From Fimbriimonadaceae bacterium (lineage in GTDB: Bacteria > Armatimonadota > Fimbriimonadia > Fimbriimonadales > Fimbriimonadaceae): 8,600 nucleotides of DNA. Every line of letters starts with the position of its first letter. The stretch's first letter is position 1. Below are positions 1 through 5,149 of the stretch, one piece after another. Position numbers and translations under genes: made by a program. The stretch is from NCBI GenBank assembly GCA_022402505.1, contig JAKRSE010000316.1:1-8600 (forward strand), written 5' to 3'. Under the pieces are notes generated by a model. That model searched no databases, was not told the DNA's origin, and worked only from the letters and a program-made list of their open reading frames with translations.

Positions 1-1
1 G

Positions 2-550
2 ATCATCGGACCGGACACCGCCCGGGTCGTTCTGGTGGAATTCGCCGACCCGAACTGCCCGGCTTGCCGCCGCGCCCATCCTGAGGTGAAGGCCCTTCTG
101 GAGCGCTTCGAAGGCAAGATTCAGTACGCCTTCCGGACTCTGCCGCTGTACCAGATTCCCGGCCATGAGACCAGCATCAACCTCGGCTTGGCCCTTGAAT
201 ATGCGGCCGAGAAGGGTCGGCACAAGGAGATGATGGACGTCATCTTCGACCCCCAGAACACGGACATGATCAAGACCGATGCCGGGGTCCTGCAGGCCGT
301 GAAGAACGCCGGGCTCGATTCCACGGAGTTCAGCCGGATTCTGGAGGAGGCCGACGAAGAGGCGGCTGCCAAGCGGCAGGAGCTCTTCGACAAGCTTGGA
401 GTTGATTTCTCCACGGCTCAGTCCTGGGGGATCAGGAGCACCCCCACCTTCATTCTCTACACGGAAGGGAGCCGTCCCAAGGCGATGTACTTCGGCTCGG
501 TGCTTCGGTCGCTGAGCATCGAACCCCTGGCCTCTCTGCTGGAGAAGTGA
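2..550 (+). CDS. DsbA-like thioredoxin-fold protein, 5' end cut by window
   Basis: The reading frame is open from the first bases of the window, so the true start lies upstream; the GTG at 35 is internal to the fold. About 182 residues are visible. The opening GPDTARVVLVEFADPNCPAC is the first beta-strand of a DsbA/thioredoxin_4-type domain followed by its redox CxxC site (CPAC). A long helical insertion follows (roughly residues 60-130), and WGIRSTPTFIL contains the cis-proline loop (T-P) that packs against the CxxC. In this family the enzyme makes or reshuffles disulfides in exported proteins, usually from the periplasm or outer face of the membrane. Any signal peptide or membrane anchor would be in the missing N-terminus, so location is inferred. 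The stop overlaps or nearly abuts mnmA, making this the first visible gene of a six-gene operon. Confidence 0.88.
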   Translation: MIGPDTARVVLVEFADPNCPACRRAHPEVKALLERFEGKIQYAFRTLPLYQIPGHETSINLGLALEYAAEKGRHKEMMDVIFDPQNTDMIKTDAGVLQAVKNAGLDSTEFSRILEEADEEAAAKRQELFDKLGVDFSTAQSWGIRSTPTFILYTEGSRPKAMYFGSVLRSLSIEPLASLLEK

Positions 551-558
551 GGACGTCC

Positions 559-1638
559 ATGAAGCCGCTGGTCTGCGTCGCAATGTCCGGAGGGGTCGAT
601 TCGAGCGTCGTCCCGATTCTGCTGAAGAAGCGCGGCTACCGTGTGATCGGCGTGACGATGCAGATCTGGCAGGAGAGTCAGACCGATCCGCGCCATGCCG
701 GCTGCTGCAGCCTGGGAGCGGTGGAGGATGCCCGCCGGGTCGCCCGGATTCTGGACATCCCCCACTACGTCATCAACTTCAAGGAGGAGTTCAAGCGTTC
801 GGTGATCGACGAGTTCGTGCGGGAGTACGAGCAGGGCCGGACCCCCAACCCTTGCGTCACCTGCAACCAGACGGTGAAGTTCGACTCGCTGATGTCCACG
901 GCCCGCGAGCTGGGATGCGATCTGCTGGCGACCGGCCACTACGCCCGAATCCGCCGGGACGCCAAGACGGGCCGGAGGCGGCTGATGAAGGCTCGCGGCC
1001 AGGGGAAGGATCAGAGCTACGTTCTTTACGGCCTGACCCAGGAGCAGATGGAGGGTGTCATGTTTCCCCTTGGCGAGCTCGGGGACAAGGCCGAGACCAG
1101 GCAGCTGGCCCGAGATGCCGGCCTCCCGGTGGCCGACAAGCCGGACAGCCAGGACATCTGCTTCGTCAGCGAGGCGGGGGGCTATCGCGAGTTTCTTCGC
1201 AAGGCCCGGCCGGAGATGTTTCGCCGGGGCGAGCTGGTGACCCCGGACGGCAGCCGGATCGGCGAGCACGACGGGGTGGCCGACTTCACCGTGGGTCAGC
1301 GGCGCGGCTTGGGCGTGGCTCAAGGACGCCCTCTCTACGTGCTCGGTCTTCACCCTTCGACGAACCAGGTGGTCGTCGGGGACCGGGACGGGCTCCTGAG
1401 CCAGGAGGTCATGTTGGAAGACGTGGTGTGGGGCGGCGCAGGCGAGCCGGAGGCTCCGGTCCGAGTCCAGGCCCGCATCCGCTACAACATGACCGAGGAG
1501 CCGGGGACCCTCTTCGGCGGTTCTCAGCCCCGCCTTGTCTTCGATTCTCCGGTGCGGGCTGTCACCCCCGGTCAGATCGCCGTGGCCTACCGAGGGCAGA
1601 CCGTCGTCGCCGGGGGTAGGATCAGGGCCGGACGATGA
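559..1638 (+). CDS. mnmA: tRNA-specific 2-thiouridylase MnmA
   Basis: MnmA uses ATP to adenylate U34 of tRNA-Lys, -Glu and -Gln and then inserts sulfur delivered as a cysteine persulfide; it acts in the cytoplasm. At 359 residues it matches the usual family length. Visible signatures are the PP-loop SGGVDSS (residues 10-16), GRTPNPCVTCN with the first catalytic cysteine (Cys99), GHYAR, KDQSYVLYGL, KPDSQDICFV with the second catalytic cysteine (Cys201), and GQRRGLG ahead of the C-terminal beta-barrel. I chose the ATG at 559 because GAGGA (549-553) sits five bases ahead of it. A GTG at 547 in the same frame would add four residues and overlap the previous stop (GTGA), but its Shine-Dalgarno would be too close. 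The 3' end overlaps the next start (ATGA), implying translational coupling. The gene looks intact. Confidence 0.97.
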   Translation: MKPLVCVAMSGGVDSSVVPILLKKRGYRVIGVTMQIWQESQTDPRHAGCCSLGAVEDARRVARILDIPHYVINFKEEFKRSVIDEFVREYEQGRTPNPCVTCNQTVKFDSLMSTARELGCDLLATGHYARIRRDAKTGRRRLMKARGQGKDQSYVLYGLTQEQMEGVMFPLGELGDKAETRQLARDAGLPVADKPDSQDICFVSEAGGYREFLRKARPEMFRRGELVTPDGSRIGEHDGVADFTVGQRRGLGVAQGRPLYVLGLHPSTNQVVVGDRDGLLSQEVMLEDVVWGGAGEPEAPVRVQARIRYNMTEEPGTLFGGSQPRLVFDSPVRAVTPGQIAVAYRGQTVVAGGRIRAGR

Positions 1639-1970
1639 CCGACTGGCTGCCCCTCATCCTTGCCCTGGTCTTCGGCACTCTGCTTCTGCTGGTGCTCGTC
1701 TTCCTCGTGCGGATTCTGATCGACCTGAAGCGGGAGATCGGCGGGGTGAATCGCAAGCTGAACGCGCTCGAGGAGAAGCTGAAGGGCCAGCAGAAGCAGC
1801 TCGACGGGCTGAAGGAGAGCATGACCAAGCCGGGCCCCGATCCTCTGATGGGCGTGATGAACACGGTCCTGGACCGTCGCAACCGAAACCCGTGGATGAC
1901 GTTGGGAATGGTGGGGTTGCAGGTTTTTCGGTCATACTGGAACAGCAGGAAGACGAAGAGCCTTCCCTGA
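1635..1970 (+). CDS. Small membrane-anchored coiled-coil protein, unknown function
   Basis: This is a 111-residue protein that I do not recognise as a named family. Residues about 4-27 (LPLILALVFGTLLLLVLVFL) form one transmembrane helix. Residues about 28-62 are rich in Lys, Glu, Gln and Leu with heptad-like spacing (REIGGVNRKLNALEEKLKGQ), suggesting a cytoplasmic coiled coil. After a Pro/Gly break comes a weakly hydrophobic C-terminal patch (NPWMTLGMVGLQVF) and a basic tail. The ATG overlaps the mnmA stop (ATGA), and AGGG at 1624-1627 lies seven bases upstream, so translation is likely coupled to mnmA. It lies directly before a YtxH-type protein that also has one N-terminal helix and a charged tail, so the two may act at the same membrane site; this is inference from order only. 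Confidence 0.8.
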   Translation: MTDWLPLILALVFGTLLLLVLVFLVRILIDLKREIGGVNRKLNALEEKLKGQQKQLDGLKESMTKPGPDPLMGVMNTVLDRRNRNPWMTLGMVGLQVFRSYWNSRKTKSLP

Positions 1971-1988
1971 TTTGAACTGAGGAACCGT

Positions 1989-2225
1989 ATGAGCCAATCC
2001 GACGACAAGAACGCCCTGGTCTATCTCCTGGCCGGCTTCGGCCTGGGAGCCCTTCTCGGTGCCGTGGCCGGACTGCTCTTTGCGCCCAAGGCCGGGACCG
2101 ACACTCAGCACGAGATCGCCGACCGCCTGAAGGAGCTGAAGGGCAAGGGCGAAGAGTGGCTGGCCGAACAGAAGGCCAAGAAGCAGACCGCCGCTCTCGA
2201 AGCTGAAGATTCGTCCGGCGCCTGA
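1989..2225 (+). CDS. YtxH domain-containing small membrane protein
   Basis: This 78-residue protein has the YtxH layout: a glycine-rich helix (residues about 10-30, LLAGFGLGALLGAVAGLLFAP) followed immediately by KAGTDTQHEI and an amphipathic, highly charged tail (KELKGKGEEWLAEQKAKKQ). The GxxxG spacing in the helix suggests tight helix packing or oligomerisation. Members are small membrane proteins often linked to general stress or cell-envelope functions, and no biochemical role is settled. GAGGA at 1979-1983 sits five bases ahead of the ATG, a good ribosome binding site that fixes the start. It lies 18 bases after the previous gene and 14 bases before the AI-2E family gene, consistent with one transcript. 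Confidence 0.87.
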   Translation: MSQSDDKNALVYLLAGFGLGALLGAVAGLLFAPKAGTDTQHEIADRLKELKGKGEEWLAEQKAKKQTAALEAEDSSGA

Positions 2226-2239
2226 ATTTCGGGCGGAAG

Positions 2240-3463
2240 ATGAGCGGGATGAGCGGCTGGAGAATCGCCCTTTGGGCGGCGATCGTTCTGGCCGCTCTTC
2301 TCTTTCTGTGGGCGGTCCGATCCGTCCTCGTTCCCTTCGCTCTCGCCTGGATCATCGCGGTGATCCTGGAGCCGGTGGTCGAGCGGATCTCCAGCGTGGG
2401 CTTCACCCGCGTCTTCGCGATCCTCAGCATCGTCACCGTCTTCTTTGCCCTGGCGATCGGGGCGGCCCTTTGGGTGGGGCCTCGTCTGGGCGGTCAGGTG
2501 GCCGAGCTCCAGGGTTCGGTCCAGCGGTTGACGGCCGCAATCGCCGAGGAGAGCCGATCCGAAAATCACTTTCTTCGCTGGAATCCTGAGGTTCTGGCCG
2601 AGCCTCCCGGCCCGCTGAGCGCCGTCGATGGCTGGCTGGAACGAGCCGGACCGACGCTCGAACGGGTGGGGCTTCCCTCCACTCGCCGTTCGCTCTACAG
2701 CGAATACATCGAACCGCAGCGCGAGCAGATCGCTCAGGGGATCTCGGTCTTCTTCAACGGATTCCTCCGACTGTTGATCGGGGCGGCCAGCCAGCTCTTC
2801 CTCTTCATCTTTGTGCCGATCTTCGTCTTCCTGTTCCTGTTGGACATGGATTCGATCCGCACGAGGTGGCTCGCCTGGGTTCCTCCGGCCATGCGCCCCG
2901 GGGTGGCCTCGCTGGCGGGCGACGTGTCTGAGGTCTTCAAGAAGTACCTTCGCGGCCTCCTCACGAACCTGACCCTCTACACGACTCTTTTTGCGGTTGT
3001 GTTCAGCATTTTGGGCCTTCCCTATCCATTGCTGCTGGCTCTTCTCTGCGGCACGCTCTTCCTGATCCCCATCGTCGGGGGCATGTTCTCGGCGGTCTTT
3101 GTCGGGATCATCGTCGGGTTCAGCGGAGGCGTCGGCAACTGGATCTTCACGATCGGCAATCCTTGGGGCTACGGCATCGCGATCGCCCTGCTCTCCTGGC
3201 TTCTCACGTCCGTCTACGACATGCTGATGACTCCTCGGGTCCTGGGAGGAGCCATCGGCCTCCATCCTCTGGTGTCCATGTTCGTGGTCTTCAGCGCCGG
3301 AGCGCTGTTCGGCCTGCCGGGGATGATCCTCGCCTTCCCGGTGGCGGGTGCGGTCCAGGTGACCTTGGCCCGGATGTTTAATGTGACCCACCACACGGGC
3401 GACGGTCCTCGCCTGAGCCTGCCGGCGGTTCCCTTCCGGCACCAGGAAGGGGGCGGCGCCTGA
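2240..3463 (+). CDS. AI-2E family (PerM/UPF0118) transporter-like membrane protein
   Basis: This 407-residue protein is an integral membrane protein of the AI-2E transporter family. Two helices lie near the N-terminus (about 8-25 and 28-47) and a third at about 59-79. An amphipathic, soluble stretch covers about 85-170. It is followed by a cluster of helices containing the family-typical segments LLCGTLFLIPIVGG, MTPRVLGGAIGLHPLVSMF and GALFGLPGMILAFPVAG. Members have been linked to autoinducer-2 export and, in other cases, to Na+/Li+ efflux or have no known substrate, so the substrate here is unknown. A second in-frame ATG at 2249 is possible; the Shine-Dalgarno for 2240 (GGCGGA) is close and weak. 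The C-terminal tail (about 385-407) is hydrophilic and Gly-rich. The TGA stop lies inside the CTGA that begins the phosphatase. Confidence 0.92.
   Translation: MSGMSGWRIALWAAIVLAALLFLWAVRSVLVPFALAWIIAVILEPVVERISSVGFTRVFAILSIVTVFFALAIGAALWVGPRLGGQVAELQGSVQRLTAAIAEESRSENHFLRWNPEVLAEPPGPLSAVDGWLERAGPTLERVGLPSTRRSLYSEYIEPQREQIAQGISVFFNGFLRLLIGAASQLFLFIFVPIFVFLFLLDMDSIRTRWLAWVPPAMRPGVASLAGDVSEVFKKYLRGLLTNLTLYTTLFAVVFSILGLPYPLLLALLCGTLFLIPIVGGMFSAVFVGIIVGFSGGVGNWIFTIGNPWGYGIAIALLSWLLTSVYDMLMTPRVLGGAIGLHPLVSMFVVFSAGALFGLPGMILAFPVAGAVQVTLARMFNVTHHTGDGPRLSLPAVPFRHQEGGGA
3444..3450 (+). promoter_or_regulatory. Shine-Dalgarno supporting the CTG start of the phosphatase
   Basis: AGGAAGG lies inside the last codons of the AI-2E family gene, nine bases before the CTG at 3460. 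It is among the best Shine-Dalgarno matches in the window and has no other start codon to serve, which supports non-ATG initiation at 3460. Confidence 0.6.
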
Positions 3464-3909
3464 AGATTCTCTGCGTCTGCCTGGGGAACATCTGCCGGAG
3501 TCCCCTGGCAGAAGGCATTCTCAAGCGGGAGGTCCGGGCTCGGGGTCTAGCATGGGAGGTGGAATCGGCCGGGACCGGCTCCTGGCACGTCGGGAATCCG
3601 CCGCATCCGATCTCGGTCAAAGTCGGCCGAGAAAGGGGGTGCCCGATGGATTCCAGAGCCCGGGTGGTCTCTTCGGAGGACTTTCGCCGGTTCGACTTGA
3701 TCCTTGCGATGGATCGCCAGAATCTCGCCGACCTTCTGGCAATGCCCGGAGCCGATCCGGCGAAGGTCCGTCTGATCCGAAGCTTCGACCCCGCTGCCGG
3801 CGGCGACGAGGTTCCCGATCCCTACTATGGTCTTCCGGAAGACTATGATCGGGTTGCGGACATGCTGGAGGCTGCCGCAGTCGGCGTCCTCCAGCAAGTC
3901 CGGGGCTGA
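3460..3909 (+). CDS. Low-molecular-weight protein tyrosine phosphatase, CTG start
   Basis: The cytoplasmic enzyme hydrolyses phosphotyrosine through a cysteinyl-phosphate intermediate. The catalytic P-loop C-x5-R-S is seen as CLGNICRSP (Cys7, Arg13), and the general acid loop as DPYYG (Asp120). ESAGTGSWHVGNPPHP is the conserved segment after the first helix. The 149-residue length equals that of the family. The only start that keeps the P-loop is CTG at 3460, exactly where homologues have the Met of MKILFVCxGN. The frame upstream back to its TAA at 3379 contains no ATG, GTG or TTG. A strong Shine-Dalgarno (AGGAAGG, 3444-3450) lies nine bases before the CTG, and the CTG overlaps the preceding TGA. 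The in-frame ATG at 3559 would yield a protein without its active site. Related proteins also dephosphorylate tyrosine kinases of exopolysaccharide export or reduce arsenate; the context here does not decide. Confidence 0.92.
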   Translation: MKILCVCLGNICRSPLAEGILKREVRARGLAWEVESAGTGSWHVGNPPHPISVKVGRERGCPMDSRARVVSSEDFRRFDLILAMDRQNLADLLAMPGADPAKVRLIRSFDPAAGGDEVPDPYYGLPEDYDRVADMLEAAAVGVLQQVRG

Positions 3910-3912
3910 AGC

Positions 3913-4095
3913 TCAGTTGGCCGAGTCCAGCGGAGTCGGCGGTGCCGTGGTGGCCCCGCCTCCGAGCGCCGGGTCGAGCTCCGGCGTCGAGCCTTCCTGT
4001 TCGATCACGGCATCAGCCGGCGGAGGTTCTGACCGGCCGCAGCCGATCAGGACCCCGCAGATCGCCAGGCCGGTCAGAAGGAGACCCAGTCTCAT
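3913..4095 (-). CDS. Small predicted lipoprotein, unknown function
   Basis: This 60-residue protein has a short basic start and hydrophobic core (MRLGLLLTGLAICGVL) followed by a lipobox LIGC (residues 16-19), predicting cleavage by signal peptidase II and lipid attachment at Cys19. The mature part is only about 42 residues, rich in Pro, Ala, Gly, Thr and acidic residues, and looks disordered. No family is recognised. The start overlaps the stop of the upstream prepilin-like gene (ATGA read on the minus strand), so the two are probably translated together, and the lipoprotein may help the pilin-like protein at the envelope (inference). Its stop is three bases from the stop of the convergent phosphatase gene. 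Confidence 0.78.
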   Translation of the reverse strand: MRLGLLLTGLAICGVLIGCGRSEPPPADAVIEQEGSTPELDPALGGGATTAPPTPLDSAN

Positions 4096-5027
4096 TGCTC
4101 TCGGTCGGGCCGGAAGAAGCAGATGTACCGGAAGCCTGAGGTCAGGTTCGCGGCGGTCTGGTCGGTGCAGTTTCCGGACTGAGTGGGCCAGTAGCCGAAG
4201 GTGCCGTTCGGGTTGGCGTTGGAGTAGGGATCAATGAAGGCGTTCCGGTTGACGGAAGGCGATCGAGCGATGGCGACCCTTCGGAACTTGGTGCTCGTGT
4301 CGGCATTGGTGATGATCACACCGCCGCCGCTGGAGTAGTTTCCGTGGGTGAAGGGAGTCCAGCCCGCGCCGTATCCGAAGAGGACGCTGTAGTTGCCCGG
4401 CGCGGTCTGACCGGCGGGTCCGCCGCCAGGCCGGAAGGTGCAGGGTCCGGGAGTCGAACCGCAGTTGAGGGTCGGATTGGCGCTCGCGCGGCCGCGTCGC
4501 TTCAGGTTGCCCGTCCCGGTCCAGATCATGGGAACCGAGCTGACGTTGAGAATCGCGGTGCTCGGATAGTTGTTCAGCAGACCGTTCATGGTCACGCCGA
4601 CTTCCCAGGGGGTGACTCCGGGGGTGAAGGTCTCGCTCACGTTCTGGGTCGTCTGGTTGGGCGAACTCAGAATGCCCGTGTTCTTCATGTAGGGCTGGGT
4701 GGCGACGTGGTACATGGTCGCAACCTGGTTCGCGACCCCGGGCGCATCCCATCCGCCGCCGACGATGGCGTTCTGGGGTGCGGGGTGGTTGGCCGCGAAG
4801 CGGTGCGTCCCATCCGGCCGTCCAGAGAAGGCGTTCGGGAACAGATCGTCGTAGTCGGCCAGGTAGATCTGGAAGGCCGTCCCCACCTGCTTCATGTTGG
4901 AGATGCCTTGGGTCTTCTTGGCTGCCTCCTTGGCCTGCGCGAAAACGGGGAAAAGAATGGCGGCGAGAATCGCGATGATCGCGATCACGACCAGCAACTC
5001 AATCAGGGTGAATGCTCGGCGTCGCAT
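4092..5027 (-). CDS. Prepilin-like protein with N-terminal cleavage/methylation helix (copy 1)
   Basis: This protein of about 311 residues opens with RRRA/FTLIELL and a continuous hydrophobic helix ending in FPVFAQAK. This is the class III signal of type IV pilins and type II secretion pseudopilins: a prepilin peptidase would cut before Phe6 and methylate it. Residue -1 is Ala rather than the usual Gly. The conserved Glu at mature position 5 (FTLIE), needed for assembly in this family, is present. Downstream, YLADYDDLFPNAF and QPYMKN match the copy at 7028. The C-terminal domain is Gly/Asn/Ser-rich with four Cys (NCGSTPGPC, GNCTD, YICFF). The usual (H)GG..FADGHAK region is degenerate (GGGVIITNADTSTKF). 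A GTG at 5030 would add one Met; I prefer the ATG at 5027. It overlaps the downstream lipoprotein gene by four bases. Role as a surface fibre or secretion subunit is inferred. Confidence 0.92.
   Translation of the reverse strand: MRRRAFTLIELLVVIAIIAILAAILFPVFAQAKEAAKKTQGISNMKQVGTAFQIYLADYDDLFPNAFSGRPDGTHRFAANHPAPQNAIVGGGWDAPGVANQVATMYHVATQPYMKNTGILSSPNQTTQNVSETFTPGVTPWEVGVTMNGLLNNYPSTAILNVSSVPMIWTGTGNLKRRGRASANPTLNCGSTPGPCTFRPGGGPAGQTAPGNYSVLFGYGAGWTPFTHGNYSSGGGVIITNADTSTKFRRVAIARSPSVNRNAFIDPYSNANPNGTFGYWPTQSGNCTDQTAANLTSGFRYICFFRPDREQ
4911..5012 (-). repeat. Prepilin helix repeat, arm A (inverted relative to 7061-7162)
   Basis: These 102 bases encode the 34 residues from mature Phe1 through the helix to KKT of copy 1. 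They match 7061-7162 in inverted orientation at roughly 85-90% by eye. The longest identical stretch is GCGATCATCGCGATTCT, and most differences are at third codon positions. This is paralogy or gene conversion rather than a mobile-element repeat. Confidence 0.75.
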
Positions 5028-5035
5028 CACTGTCC

Positions 5036-5041
5036 ATTATG
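5036..5041 (-). promoter_or_regulatory. Candidate -10 element for prepilin copy 1, very close to the start codon
   Basis: Read on the minus strand, CATAAT (5 of 6 matches to TATAAT) ends eight bases before the ATG at 5027. A transcript beginning about seven bases after it would start at or next to the GTG/ATG, so a leaderless mRNA is possible. A perfect TTGACA lies at 5055-5050, but only eight bases separate it from the CATAAT, too few for a standard sigma-70 pair. The region is the most AT-rich part of this spacer. No good Shine-Dalgarno precedes the ATG. Evidence is composition and motif only. Confidence 0.25.
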
Positions 5042-5149
5042 CCTGTTCTTGTCAAGATTCGTCGTTCGTAAGGGCGTGTTTACGCAATCTTCACACACAT
5101 CGTGTGCAGAAGTGGCCGACCGCCCGTCTGTCTGATCGCCCCCCGGGCA

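Noticed and set aside
457..1353. 298-residue - strand open frame opposite mnmA, and a 255-residue + strand frame at 852-1619
   Set aside because: Both overlap the intact mnmA gene in other frames and have low-complexity, Arg/Gly/Pro-rich translations.
2105..3442. 445-residue - strand open frame opposite the AI-2E family gene
   Set aside because: The translation is dominated by Arg, Glu, Asp, Gly and His without hydrophobic cores, a typical antisense shadow of a membrane protein gene.
3449..3463. Programmed -1 frameshift fusing the AI-2E family protein to the phosphatase
   Set aside because: The G5 run does not form a good slippery heptamer in the AI-2E frame, and the CTG position matches the expected N-terminus of the phosphatase better.
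3559..3909. 116-residue phosphatase starting at the ATG at 3559
   Set aside because: It would lack the catalytic CLGNICRS loop although that loop is encoded in frame just upstream with a good Shine-Dalgarno.
5094..5106. CACAC-ATC-GTGTG hairpin as terminator of the halogenase-like gene
   Set aside because: Only five base pairs with no T-tract in the transcribed direction; too weak to call. A second inverted repeat nearby (CGTAA/TTACG) is equally weak.
4344..5135. 263-residue + strand open frame opposite prepilin copy 1
   Set aside because: It is the antisense reading of the prepilin; the same antisense peptide pattern recurs opposite copy 2, showing it follows from the helix repeat.
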